From the NCBI GenBank assembly GCA_020630805.1, contig JAHDIM010000013.1:1-35836 (forward strand): a stretch of DNA of 35,836 bases, in the 5' to 3' direction. This DNA comes from Anaerolineales bacterium. GTDB lineage: Bacteria; Chloroflexota; Anaerolineae; Anaerolineales; UBA6668. Positions 27,804 through 35,836 of this stretch are shown piece after piece. Numbering within the stretch: the first letter of the stretch is position 1; each line of letters starts with the position of its first letter. Below the pieces are notes generated by a model. The model was not told the DNA's origin and made no database searches. It was given only the letters and a program-made list of their open reading frames with translations. Made by a program: the position numbers and the translations under genes.

Positions 27804-28897
27804 TAGCGCAGGGTTCCTTTTCCAGCCGGCTGCTGTTGCGTGATGCAATGGATATTGCCGCCGCCCATGCTGATTTCGCGCCCGCCCGGCACCCCAACAA
27901 CCTTTCGATCTGGGAAAACTTCAGTCAAAATATCAATCGCTTCCTCATCTGTCTCAACGCCAAACTGCGGCACAACAATGCCACCATTGGCAATGTAAAA
28001 GTTGATGTAGCCACCAAAGACTGGCTCATTGGCTTCACGTGGATAAACATCATCAGATTGCACAATATCTGCCACTTCTTCAGTGGTTGTCGGAGGTAAG
28101 TCTGCAATGGGGAACTTGATAATTTCAAGCTTCCGGCCTTTGGCATCGGTCACATCTTGTAATTGTGCGTACACATCGCGACATTCTTGATATTCATACA
28201 TATGCGTTTGGTCAGTCCATGCCAGCAAAACTACGCCGGGTCGCACAAATGCCAAGATCGCATCAATGTGACCGTCAGTTTCGTCTACCCCTTCAACATC
28301 GAGCCAAATAACTTTGTCGACCCCAAGATACTCGGCCAAAAGCTGATTAACTTCGGTTTCACTCAGATCCGGATTACGATTTTTGTTGAGCAAGCAAGAG
28401 CGCGTTGAAATGAGCGTGCCTTCGCCATCGACATGAATCCCGCCACCTTCACAGACAAAATCTGATTTATAGCGTTTGGCACCAACAGCGTCCAGCACTT
28501 TATGTGCGACTAAGTTATCTTGGCTCCAGTCTGCATACAAACCACCCAGATCTCCACCCCATGCATTGAATTCCCAATCTACGCCACGTACTTCACCTGC
28601 GTCATTGACGACAAAGGTTGGTCCACAATCACGCATCCATGCATCATTCGATGAAATTTCTAGCACACGCACGTTGTCTGGCAAGAGATCCCGCGCCGTT
28701 TGCCACATCGCTTGTGAAGCGCAAACAGTCACAGGCTCAAATTGTGCGATTGCTGTCGCCACCGCAGCAAATGTTTCTTGCGCGGGCTTCGCATTGCCGC
28801 GCCACACATCGGTGCGTTCAGGAAAAAGCATCCAGCAGCCAGCGTGCGGTTCAAACTCACCCGGCATGCGAAAGCCGTCTTGTCTTGGAGTGTTCAT
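27803..28897 (-). CDS. aguA: Agmatine deiminase
   Basis: A 364-residue protein of the agmatine deiminase family. It starts MNTPRQDGFRMPGEFEPHAG, continues with SNDAWMRDCGPTFVV, WDFEFN-like 'GVDWEFNAWGG' and 'CEGGGIHVDGEGT', and ends with the catalytic Cys351 in MGGGNIHCITQQ. It converts agmatine to N-carbamoylputrescine and ammonia. The next enzyme of the route is encoded at 30401 on the same strand. ATG 28897 matches the family N-terminus; a GTG at 28909 is less likely. Confidence 0.95.
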   Translation of the reverse strand: MNTPRQDGFRMPGEFEPHAGCWMLFPERTDVWRGNAKPAQETFAAVATAIAQFEPVTVCASQAMWQTARDLLPDNVRVLEISSNDAWMRDCGPTFVVNDAGEVRGVDWEFNAWGGDLGGLYADWSQDNLVAHKVLDAVGAKRYKSDFVCEGGGIHVDGEGTLISTRSCLLNKNRNPDLSETEVNQLLAEYLGVDKVIWLDVEGVDETDGHIDAILAFVRPGVVLLAWTDQTHMYEYQECRDVYAQLQDVTDAKGRKLEIIKFPIADLPPTTTEEVADIVQSDDVYPREANEPVFGGYINFYIANGGIVVPQFGVETDEEAIDILTEVFPDRKVVGVPGGREISMGGGNIHCITQQQPAGKGTLR

Positions 28898-28903
28898 TAA
28901 TTC

Positions 28904-28978
28904 GCCCACTAAGGTTCACGAAGAATCACGAAGGGCATCTCAAATCTAACTTAGTGTCCCTTCGTGTCCTTCGTGGGC
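28904..28978. repeat. Palindrome with CACGAAG words
   Basis: The left arm 28904-28935 (GCCCACTAAGG, TCACGAAG, TCACGAAGGG) pairs imperfectly with 28958-28978 (CCCTTCGTGTCCTTCGTGGGC). It fills the gap between the aminotransferase and agmatine deiminase genes. The same words form the outer arms at 34035-34067 and 34259-34291. Confidence 0.65.
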
Positions 28979-28985
28979 AGTAAAT

Positions 28986-30320
28986 CTATGCGATATCAGC
29001 TACTGATGCTGCGAGGACGTCTAAGCCTTCACTAAGAACATCATCGGCGATATTGAGTGGCGGCAGCAAGCGCAGGCAGTTACTGTAGAGCCCAGCACGG
29101 ATGGTGATGAGACCACGTTGCAAAGTGGCAGCGGTCAGTGCACCAGTGGCATCCATGTTTGGTTCGCGCGTTTCTGGATCTTTGACTAGCTCCATTGCCA
29201 GCATTGGGCCGAGCCCACGCACGTCACCAATCAATTGTGGATAGTCTCGTTGCAGCATTTCAAGCGCACCGCGCATGCGCATGCCAACTTCGGTAGCACG
29301 GGCTAGAAATGCAGGGTCACTGATGATTTTGATCGCTTCTCTTGCGGCCACACACGCGAGTGGATTACCACTGTAGGTCCCGCCAAGACCACCGGGATGC
29401 GCGCCATCCATAATTTCTGCGCGACCAGTGACAGCCGCAATCGGCATCCCAGAGCCAAGTGACTTACCGGTTGTCATCAGATCCGGCACAATGTCGTAGT
29501 GTTCAACGGCGAACAGCTTGCCAGTCCGGCCAAAGCCACATTGAATTTCGTCTGTAATCATCACAATTCCGTGTTTGTCACACAGCTCACGGATTTTGTG
29601 TAGGAATGGGGCTGGCGTCGGAATAAAACCGCCCTCACCTTGCACAGGCTCAATCACAATTGCCGCAATGGCACTTGGATCAGCTTGCGAGATCATTGCG
29701 TTTTCGAGTTGCCAGCACGCGTAATCGACAAACGATTCTTCGTCCATGCCTGCCGGTCTGCGATATGGATTTGGATATGGCAGCCGATACACTTCAGACG
29801 CGAATGGCCCAAAGCCTTTCTTGAACAGAGCATATTTTGATGTCATCGACATCGTCATGTTGGTGCGTCCGTGGTAGGCCCCTTCAAACACGACAATGCC
29901 TTGACGGCCAGTGTAGGCGCGGGCTAGTTTGATAGCAGCTTCTACGGCCTCCGCCCCACTGTTAGACAGCGTCGTCTTTTTTGCATGATTGCCCGGCGTG
30001 ACGCTGTTAAGCAGTTCAGCAACTTCGATCATTTGCTCATAGCTGGACACAATCGAACACATGTGGATGAGGTCTGCAGCTTGCGCTTGTAACGCTTCAA
30101 CGACTTCAGGCGGACAGTGTCCCGCTGCAAGGGTACCGATGCCACCTGCAAAATCGATGAACGTGTTGCCGTCCACATCTGTGACAAGTGCACCGCTTGC
30201 TTTTGCGACCGCAATTGGGGTGAGTTTTCCGTTCCCAGCAGAAATTGCAGCCGCACGTCGCGCCACGATTGCATCACTTTTAGGACCAGGAATTGCTGTG
30301 TTTATGTTGATATAAGCCAT
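28986..30320 (-). CDS. gabT: Class III aminotransferase, 4-aminobutyrate / 5-aminovalerate type
   Basis: A 444-residue PLP enzyme with the class III pattern TDVDGNTFIDFAGGIGTLAA, 'NSGAEAVEAAIKLARAYTGR', 'IVIEPVQGEGGFIPTP', 'ITDEIQCGFGRTGKLFAVEH' and the PLP lysine Lys286 in TTGKSLGSGMP. It moves the terminal amino group of GABA (or 5-aminovalerate) to 2-oxoglutarate, giving succinate semialdehyde (or glutarate semialdehyde). Neighbours make both roles plausible: putrescine-forming enzymes and glutaryl-CoA dehydrogenase. No semialdehyde dehydrogenase was found in the window. A hairpin separates it from aguB. Confidence 0.93.
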   Translation of the reverse strand: MAYININTAIPGPKSDAIVARRAAAISAGNGKLTPIAVAKASGALVTDVDGNTFIDFAGGIGTLAAGHCPPEVVEALQAQAADLIHMCSIVSSYEQMIEVAELLNSVTPGNHAKKTTLSNSGAEAVEAAIKLARAYTGRQGIVVFEGAYHGRTNMTMSMTSKYALFKKGFGPFASEVYRLPYPNPYRRPAGMDEESFVDYACWQLENAMISQADPSAIAAIVIEPVQGEGGFIPTPAPFLHKIRELCDKHGIVMITDEIQCGFGRTGKLFAVEHYDIVPDLMTTGKSLGSGMPIAAVTGRAEIMDGAHPGGLGGTYSGNPLACVAAREAIKIISDPAFLARATEVGMRMRGALEMLQRDYPQLIGDVRGLGPMLAMELVKDPETREPNMDATGALTAATLQRGLITIRAGLYSNCLRLLPPLNIADDVLSEGLDVLAASVADIA

Positions 30321-30368
30321 AATATTTTCGCTTCTAATAATTGCCTATACGCAATTTATGAGTTTTAT

Positions 30369-30397
30369 AAAGCGTAGGTCTTGAAAACCCACGCTTT
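30369..30397 (-). promoter_or_regulatory. Intercistronic hairpin between aguB and gabT
   Basis: On the minus strand, AAAGCGTGGGT pairs with ACCTACGCTTT (one G-U pair). It begins 4 bases after the aguB stop. The following bases are ATAAAACTC, not a T-run, so it may act as a weak attenuator or an mRNA-stability element. Confidence 0.45.
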
Positions 30398-30400
30398 GTG

Positions 30401-31246
30401 CTAATTTTGGTCAGTCAGTTTGCCGTACGCATCAGGACGGCGCTGGTTCAACAATGGAAAGACATACCGATACTGTTCAAACAATTCAGGATCAGTGTCC
30501 GCGATCAAGATTTCGGTTTGGTCACGACTGGCTTGTGCCAAGATATTCCCCATTGGGTCACAGATGAAACTGGTGCCATAAAACGTGACATCCTCAACGC
30601 CAATACGATTCGCGGCAGCAATGTAAACGCCGTTTGCAATTGCATGCCCACGCATGACTGTTTGCCACGCCATGGATGTGTCCATATCTGGATACTCTGG
30701 CTCACTCCCAATGGCAGTTGGGTAGAAAATAAACTCCGCCCCACTCAGCGCGCAAATCCGCGCCATTTCGGGGAACCATTGGTCGTAGCAGGTAGGCACT
30801 GCAGTTGGTAGGCCACCGACATCGTGAATGGGATATTCGTTGTAGCCACCATAGTAGTAGTCTTCATAGTAACCGGGACCTTCCGGAATATGCACTTTAC
30901 GGGTATATCCTACAAGCGCCCCATCCGGGCCGTGAACTGTTGCAGTGTCCCAATGCACACCGTCTGGCGCGACTTCGAAAATGCTGCCTAAGATGTATAC
31001 ACCATGCTCCGCAGCGCATTCGCCAAAGAATGTCGTCGACTCGCCGCCTTCAACTGGCTCCGCCCAACTGTAGTGCTTATCGTCCTTTTCACTAGCGAAG
31101 TAAGGTGAAAGGGAAAACTCTTGCAGGCAAATTACATTTGCGCCCTTTCCAGCCGCTTGCGCGATTAGGTCACGCATCTTCGTTATCATGCCGGCACGTG
31201 TGCCGGCCCAATCGGTTTGAATCACCGCAATTCGGGTTTTCTTCAT
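30401..31246 (-). CDS. aguB: N-carbamoylputrescine amidase (nitrilase superfamily)
   Basis: A 281-residue carbon-nitrogen hydrolase with the Glu-Lys-Cys triad: Glu43 in LQEFSLSPYF, Lys117 in TRKVHIPEGPGYYEDYYY and Cys153 in PTCYDQWFPEMAR. The 'YDQWFPE' context and the C-terminal 'PLLNQRRPDAYG' are typical of AguB and distinguish it from beta-ureidopropionase. It converts N-carbamoylputrescine to putrescine, CO2 and ammonia. It follows the amine oxidase gene with no gap (TAG ATG), so the product of one is probably the substrate of the other's pathway. Confidence 0.94.
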   Translation of the reverse strand: MKKTRIAVIQTDWAGTRAGMITKMRDLIAQAAGKGANVICLQEFSLSPYFASEKDDKHYSWAEPVEGGESTTFFGECAAEHGVYILGSIFEVAPDGVHWDTATVHGPDGALVGYTRKVHIPEGPGYYEDYYYGGYNEYPIHDVGGLPTAVPTCYDQWFPEMARICALSGAEFIFYPTAIGSEPEYPDMDTSMAWQTVMRGHAIANGVYIAAANRIGVEDVTFYGTSFICDPMGNILAQASRDQTEILIADTDPELFEQYRYVFPLLNQRRPDAYGKLTDQN

Positions 31247-32554
31247 CTAACGGTTGAGTACCTCCCGCGCTGCACGAATACCGCTTTCATAAGCGCCATG
31301 CACAGTCGCGACATAGTGTGGATGAGTTGCTTCTCCAGCAAAGAAGAGCGTCTGCCCAACTGGAGAAGCTAATGTTTTTCGATCAGCCTGTTGCTGACCG
31401 ACTTTATCAAATGAATAGCTACCTGTTGCAAATGGATCGGCAGCCCAGCTTGAGCGGGCATACGCAACAGGCTTTGGGATCCAGTCTTGGAACATATTAC
31501 ACATAATATTTTGTGCTGTTTCAATTGCGTCTGCATCAGGCAAGCGATTGAATTCTTGCGCTCGCCAAGCGCCAAAGTAGGCCACAATGACTGGCTCACC
31601 AGTGTAATATCCAAGATTGAGCCAGGCAGTATACAGCGCAGGCTTATCCTGCCAAATATAGTTGAAGCGCTGAATGTCTCGCGGCCAATGGAATTCATGG
31701 AACCGCATTGCTAGCTTTTCGTAATTTCCAAAACCAATGCGCTGGATCGCACTTGATTTTTCTAAAGGCAACGCAGGATCAAATGTAATCGATCCTTTCT
31801 GTAACACCCCAAGCGGCACCGTGACAATACAAACATCAGCAGTAAATTCACCGCGATTTGTTGTAACTGTTACAGTGTCAGCTTGATATGCAACTGTCGA
31901 AACAATTGTCTCAAGGCGAATGTCCAAGCCTTCAGCCAATCGGTCTGAAATCGCATTGTAACCGCCACCAATGACCAATTCATCACCACCCGGCAATTTC
32001 ACGTACTGATCAATCTGCCAATTCAGCTGATCGACTGGCGCAGCATTGCTATATTCGGTGCGCACATAAGACCAGTAATCAAAACCAGCTTGTGCGGCAT
32101 CTGAAAGGCCGGCTTTGAAATCGGGCTGATTGTTGTACACATCCGCCAGCGATAACGAATTGTCTAGCGACAGCGTCTCAGATGCAAAGCGATGCTCATT
32201 GATCCCATTTGCGTACTGTTGTCCAGAGGCAAATTCATTCTGATCAACAGCCTGAACTCCAGATTGCTCCTCGTTCGCAACAAACGCCTGAACTGTAGTT
32301 GGATCTTTTCCTAGGAAATCCGTTTGCGCAGTTTCAATACCAAATTGGTTTGCTAACGCCTTGACCGGATTTCCCATTGGGCCATGAATCCAAGCCGCGC
32401 CTAAATCCACCGGAATACCCAGCGAATGATCTGTTCGCATGCGCCCGCCAATGCGATCTCTTGCTTCAAGGATCGTCACCACTACGCCAGCATCGCGCAA
32501 TTCATTGGCAGCAGCTAGACCAGCCATGCCCGCTCCGATAATCAGTACTTTCAC
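31247..32554 (-). CDS. Flavin-containing amine oxidase (monoamine/polyamine oxidase family)
   Basis: A 435-residue FAD enzyme. The N-terminal dinucleotide fold VLIIGAGMAGLAAANELRDA is followed by ILEARDRIGGRMRTD and 'DLGAAWIHGPMGNPV'. The C-terminal flavin-contact segment reads LFFAGEATHPHYVATVHGAY. It oxidises primary, secondary or polyamine substrates to aldehydes with H2O2. The order with aguB, gabT and aguA suggests putrescine or a related polyamine. The start is GTG at 32554; no ATG gives the complete nucleotide-binding N-terminus. It begins the minus-strand amine operon and is divergent from the glutaryl-CoA dehydrogenase gene. Confidence 0.92.
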   Translation of the reverse strand: MKVLIIGAGMAGLAAANELRDAGVVVTILEARDRIGGRMRTDHSLGIPVDLGAAWIHGPMGNPVKALANQFGIETAQTDFLGKDPTTVQAFVANEEQSGVQAVDQNEFASGQQYANGINEHRFASETLSLDNSLSLADVYNNQPDFKAGLSDAAQAGFDYWSYVRTEYSNAAPVDQLNWQIDQYVKLPGGDELVIGGGYNAISDRLAEGLDIRLETIVSTVAYQADTVTVTTNRGEFTADVCIVTVPLGVLQKGSITFDPALPLEKSSAIQRIGFGNYEKLAMRFHEFHWPRDIQRFNYIWQDKPALYTAWLNLGYYTGEPVIVAYFGAWRAQEFNRLPDADAIETAQNIMCNMFQDWIPKPVAYARSSWAADPFATGSYSFDKVGQQQADRKTLASPVGQTLFFAGEATHPHYVATVHGAYESGIRAAREVLNR

Positions 32555-32650
32555 GTGACAGGCATCTACCTAGCTGCCAAAAAAAGAAGGCACATCAACA
32601 CAGACGCCTGTCATAAAAATACTAATATCGAGCATACACGGCTATTCTAT

Positions 32651-32663
32651 TACGAAATTCGTA
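32651..32663. promoter_or_regulatory. Palindrome TACGAAATTCGTA in the divergent intergenic region
   Basis: A 13-base perfect palindrome (odd centre) lies in the 271-base region 32555-32825 between the amine oxidase and glutaryl-CoA dehydrogenase genes. Nearby TGACAGGC/GCCTGTCA words also pair across the amine-oxidase side. No regulator gene is adjacent. It may be an operator or part of the ATTCGTAA repeat family. Confidence 0.3.
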
Positions 32664-32825
32664 CAATTCAAGCTACAATAAACCGTAATTCGCAATTTAC
32701 TAGCCGCGAACGAGCGCGGACGAGAACGGATCAACACCTTCATTTATAAGCCACCGGTCCTCAATGTCACATCAGTAACCCAACACAAGCTGACACCTGA
32801 CCGCTGACGCCTGAAACCTAACGCT

Positions 32826-34028
32826 ATGATCAAATTTCGCTGGGGCGACCCTTTTCTACTCAACGACCAACTAACTGAAGACGAACGCATGGTGCGTGAC
32901 AGTGCGCACGCATACTGCCAAGATAAACTGATGCCGCGCGTGTTGGATAACAATCGGCATGAGACCTTTGACCGGAATGTATTCAATGAAATGGGCGACC
33001 TTGGCATGCTCGGCTCTACGATTCCTGAAGAATATGGAGCTGCGGGCCTCAACTACGTCAGCTACGGCCTGATTGCTAGGGAAGTGGAACGTGTAGATAG
33101 TGGCTACCGCAGTGCAATGAGCGTCCAAAGCTCGCTCGTTATGTTCCCAATCCATGCGTTTGGCACGGAAGCGCAGCGGCAAAAATACCTACCCAAGCTT
33201 GCTAGCGGCGAATGGGTTGGCTGCTTTGGCTTGACCGAGCCGAACCATGGGAGTGATCCCGGCAGCATGGAAACCCGAGCGACTAAGGTCGATGGCGGCT
33301 GGAAGTTGCACGGCAACAAGATGTGGATCACCAATTCACCACTAGCCGATGTCTTCGTCGTCTGGGCCAAAGCCTATGGCGAAGGTGACAATGAGGCTGG
33401 TGCCAAAGACGGCGACATTCGCGGCTTCGTTCTTGAAAAAGGAATGAAAGGCCTCAGCGCGCCGAAGACCGAAGGTAAATTCAGCCTCCGCGCTAGCGTC
33501 ACTGGCGAAATTGTGATGGATGAAGTCTTTGTCCCAGAAGAAAATTTGTTGCCCAATGTCAAAGGACTCAAAGGACCGTTTAGCTGTCTCAATCGTGCGC
33601 GGTATGGCATCTCATGGGGAGCAATGGGCGCGGCAGAGTTTTGCTGGCATGCAGCACGGCAGTACACCTTGGATCGGATTCAGTTTGGTAAGCCCTTGGC
33701 AGCGACGCAATTGATCCAACTGAAGCTGGCAAATATGATGACCGAAATCACGCTGGGATTACAAGGCTCCCTCCGTGTTGGCCGCCTTATGGATGAAGGC
33801 CAATACGCGCCAGAAATGATTTCACTGGTCAAACGCAACAACTGCGGCAAGGCGCTTGACATTGCCCGCACATCCCGCGACATGCACGGCGGCAACGGCA
33901 TCTCGGACGAGTTCCACGTCATTCGCCACGTGATGAACTTAGAAGCCGTCAACACCTACGAAGGCACGCATGATATTCATGCGCTTATCTTGGGACGGGC
34001 GCAGACGGGTATTCAGGCGTTCTTTTAG
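32826..34028 (+). CDS. gcdH: Glutaryl-CoA dehydrogenase
   Basis: A 400-residue acyl-CoA dehydrogenase. It begins with the glutaryl-CoA dehydrogenase-like '[20 protein letters not shown]'. Further segments are '[20 protein letters not shown]', '[20 protein letters not shown]' and the catalytic base Glu379 in [20 protein letters not shown], the typical GcdH ending. It oxidises and decarboxylates glutaryl-CoA to crotonyl-CoA, passing electrons to ETF. It thus links the C5 (lysine/cadaverine) branch to beta-oxidation. The class III CoA-transferase at 24637 is the likely activator of glutarate. No Shine-Dalgarno is present. Confidence 0.94.
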   Translation: MIKFRWGDPFLLNDQLTEDERMVRDSAHAYCQDKLMPRVLDNNRHETFDRNVFNEMGDLGMLGSTIPEEYGAAGLNYVSYGLIAREVERVDSGYRSAMSVQSSLVMFPIHAFGTEAQRQKYLPKLASGEWVGCFGLTEPNHGSDPGSMETRATKVDGGWKLHGNKMWITNSPLADVFVVWAKAYGEGDNEAGAKDGDIRGFVLEKGMKGLSAPKTEGKFSLRASVTGEIVMDEVFVPEENLLPNVKGLKGPFSCLNRARYGISWGAMGAAEFCWHAARQYTLDRIQFGKPLAATQLIQLKLANMMTEITLGLQGSLRVGRLMDEGQYAPEMISLVKRNNCGKALDIARTSRDMHGGNGISDEFHVIRHVMNLEAVNTYEGTHDIHALILGRAQTGIQAFF

Positions 34029-34034
34029 AAGACC

Positions 34035-34291
34035 GCCCACTAAGGGTCACGAAGTTGCACGAAGAGGGCTTGAGCTGTGAAGCGCTGTAGCCAGCAGAGT
34101 TATGAACAAATATATGAGGCTTTCTTAACACGGATACAGAGAAACGCGGATTTCGTAAAAGTATCTAAAATATCCATGTTGTATCCCAATCCATGTTAAG
34201 AATCAGACAGCACCTAAATAAGCTTATGATCAGCTCAACAACATTAGTCCTCCAAAATCTCCTTCGTGCCTCTTCGTGTCACTTCGTGGGC
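34035..34291. repeat. Outer CACGAAG inverted repeat enclosing a second palindrome
   Basis: GCCCACTAAGGGTCACGAAG... (34035-34067) pairs imperfectly with 34259-34291 (CTTCGTGCCTCTTCGTG, then CACTTCGTGGGC). It spans nearly the whole gap between gcdH and the oxidase, and the right arm ends 8 bases before the oxidase ATG. Confidence 0.65.
34122..34202. repeat. Inner ACACGGAT-type palindrome
   Basis: TTCTTAACACGGAT (34122-34135) pairs with the right end ATCCATGTTAAGAA (34189-34202). It lies inside the CACGAAG repeat and is related in wording to the element at 2001-2118. Confidence 0.6.
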
Positions 34292-34299
34292 AGCCAAAA

Positions 34300-35703
34300 A
34301 TGACGATCACTAAAACCATCGAACGGGCGTTATACGCTGGGGCACAGGCGTTTACGAAGCTCTCTTATCCGCTAAGTTGGGAGCGCTTGGAGATTGACGA
34401 AAACAAGTCACTCTGGGCCAGCTACACGCCCGACTATCAAGCCAACCCAAGCCTGAACAAAACCATCACAGCCGACCTCGCGATTATTGGCGGCGGCTAC
34501 ACTGGCGTTTCAACAGCTTATAACTTTATCCGTCGCTATCCGAATAAGAGTGTGGTGTTGCTAGAGGCCAAGACTCTTGGCAACGGTGCCAGCGGTCGCA
34601 ATGGCGGCATGATGCTGAACTGGGTCTACGGCATGGGTGACATGACCGATTCGCAGACGCAACAAATCTATGCCCATACTCATCGGACGATCGATAACAT
34701 TCTAGAGAGTATTGACGAACACAATCTCGATGTCAGCGTACGACGCGATGGCTGTTTAGAGATCTTCACGGATGAACAACGGGCCAACGCTGCGCGGGAA
34801 GAAATTGTCTATCTCAACCAACTTGGGATTCCGGTTCAGTTTTTGGAAAAAGATGAAGCGCAGCAGAAACTCAATCTGACTGGCATTTACGGTGCGCTGT
34901 TTGATCCAAGCGAAGGGCAGCTCAACGGTGCGCAATATACGCGCGCGATGAAGCCAGTCTTACAAAGTTTGGGCGTGCAAGTCTATGAAAATACGCGCGT
35001 CACCAAGATCGATGAAGGTGCAAAGCACGACATCCACACGCCAAATGGCATGGTCAAAGCAGATGCCCTGATGCTAGCCACCAACGGTTACACTGGCAAG
35101 CTTGGCTACTTCCGTAAAGACTATTTTCCACTCCATTCGCACGTCTTCAGCACCGCCCCTCTGACAGATGCACAAGCGAGCAGCATCGGCTGGCAATGCT
35201 CAGCTGGGTTTTCAGACGACCTCAATCGGATTTCGTATGCGACGCGCACTAACGAAGGCCACATCGTCTTTGGCGGTGGCAGTAACAAATCTTACGATTA
35301 CTTGTTCAACAGCCGGACTGCTTACAACCGCAATATTGATTCCGCAATTGTGGATATGGGTCGTACCATGGAACATTATCTGCCCGGCAGTAAGCACCTC
35401 CCAATCTCCCATAGGTGGACAGGGACATTAGCAATCAGCATCCGCCGCAACTGCTCGATAGGTGTACGCGGCCAGCACAAAAATGTCTACTACGCCCTTG
35501 GCTACAGCGGCCACGGTGTCACCGCCGCCAACATGGCTGGCGAAGTCATCACCGATTTGTACAGCAACAACCTAGATCCGTGGCAAGACATGTCATTCGT
35601 CAACGCAGACTTTGGCAAGATCCCATTAGAGCCATTTCGGTGGCTAGGGTATCAAATGGTGACACGGATCACGGGGAAGTCGCCTAGGGAGCCGCATCGG
35701 TAG
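34300..35703 (+). CDS. FAD-dependent oxidase, gamma-glutamylputrescine oxidase (PuuB)-like
   Basis: A 467-residue D-amino-acid-oxidase-fold protein. Its dinucleotide fold is ADLAIIGGGYTGVSTAYNFI, followed by VVLLEAKTLGNGASGRNGGM, the Gly-Ser-Gly-Arg-Asn-Gly-Gly flavin signature of PuuB and related oxidases. C-terminal FAD contacts include NVYYALGYSGHGVTAANMAG. PuuB oxidises gamma-glutamylputrescine, and related enzymes act on other amines. A gamma-glutamylputrescine synthetase is not in the window, so the true substrate may be a different amine. ATG 34300 is preferred to an in-frame GTG at 34276 inside the repeat arm. Confidence 0.88.
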   Translation: MTITKTIERALYAGAQAFTKLSYPLSWERLEIDENKSLWASYTPDYQANPSLNKTITADLAIIGGGYTGVSTAYNFIRRYPNKSVVLLEAKTLGNGASGRNGGMMLNWVYGMGDMTDSQTQQIYAHTHRTIDNILESIDEHNLDVSVRRDGCLEIFTDEQRANAAREEIVYLNQLGIPVQFLEKDEAQQKLNLTGIYGALFDPSEGQLNGAQYTRAMKPVLQSLGVQVYENTRVTKIDEGAKHDIHTPNGMVKADALMLATNGYTGKLGYFRKDYFPLHSHVFSTAPLTDAQASSIGWQCSAGFSDDLNRISYATRTNEGHIVFGGGSNKSYDYLFNSRTAYNRNIDSAIVDMGRTMEHYLPGSKHLPISHRWTGTLAISIRRNCSIGVRGQHKNVYYALGYSGHGVTAANMAGEVITDLYSNNLDPWQDMSFVNADFGKIPLEPFRWLGYQMVTRITGKSPREPHR

Positions 35704-35706
35704 GGG

Positions 35707-35836
35707 AATGCGTAAGGTGTAATGCGTAAGGATCTTCAACTCGAAGAGTCCTTCCAAAACGTTAGCACCTTATATCCCAATGCCTCTGCCTGACAGTTTC
35801 ACCTAAACACAATTACGAATTACACCTTACGCATTA
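35707..35836. repeat. Inverted ATGCGTAA repeat at the window end
   Basis: AATGCGTAAGGTGTAATGCG at 35707-35726 (running on to 35731) pairs with the arm at 35812-35836 (ATTACGAATTACACCTTACG). The spacer has no open frame. The window ends in the arm, so the element may continue. It matches the repeat at 358-477. Confidence 0.6.

Overview
The window looks like a chromosomal segment of a moderate-GC bacterium, most probably a member of the Chloroflexota (Anaerolineae/Caldilineae-like). That is inferred from gene content and intergenic style: a Ser/Thr kinase fused to a formylglycine-generating-enzyme-like domain, many first genes without a Shine-Dalgarno, and frequent quasi-palindromic 'vocabulary' repeats between genes (CACGAAG, ACACGGAT, ATGCGTAA, GACGCGAAT and GCTGAT types). 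No rRNA, tRNA, CRISPR array, transposase or phage gene was seen. No taxonomic marker gene is present, so the assignment is tentative.

Layout. (1) 1-1983: 5' part of a sarcosine/N-methyltryptophan-oxidase-like gene, a cupin, and a divergent IclR regulator. (2) 2172-7904, plus strand: a compact cluster of an Asp/Glu-racemase/arylmalonate-decarboxylase-like protein, a sulfotransferase, CysD, a CysN-CysC fusion and a GT4 glycosyltransferase. These supply PAPS and a sulfotransferase to use it, with no PAPS or sulfite reductase nearby, so the likely output is a sulfated (possibly glycosylated) metabolite. (3) 7905-8239: a decayed remnant of a 5,130-bp tandem duplication of that cluster. (4) 8281-16872, minus strand: an unknown small protein, monomeric isocitrate dehydrogenase, argininosuccinate synthase, a kynurenine-formamidase-type cyclase, the kinase-FGE protein and an M20 deacylase. 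(5) 17035-24531: flavodoxin with a CRP-like operator, an orphan amino-acid ABC permease, a DMT exporter overlapping an ArgE-like deacylase, AzlC-AzlD-MFS overlapping genes, and a von Willebrand lipoprotein behind an ECF-sigma-like promoter. (6) 24637-35703: a polyamine/amino-acid catabolism region on the minus strand (flavin amine oxidase, N-carbamoylputrescine amidase, class III aminotransferase, agmatine deiminase, GNAT, C45 acyltransferase/peptidase, class III CoA-transferase), followed by divergent glutaryl-CoA dehydrogenase and a PuuB-like oxidase.

How it fits together. Region 6 reads as agmatine to N-carbamoylputrescine to putrescine, oxidation and transamination of diamines, and a C5 branch through glutarate (CoA-transferase plus glutaryl-CoA dehydrogenase). 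Region 4 adds arginine-pathway enzymes.

The signals most worth a second look are the sulfation cluster, whose racemase-like protein appears to lack both catalytic cysteines; its decayed tandem copy; and a family of four hairpins (3818, 6688, 8144, 11380) sharing a GTGACATG/CATGTCAC-like core, two of which are homologous by duplication yet differ by paired, compensatory arm changes.
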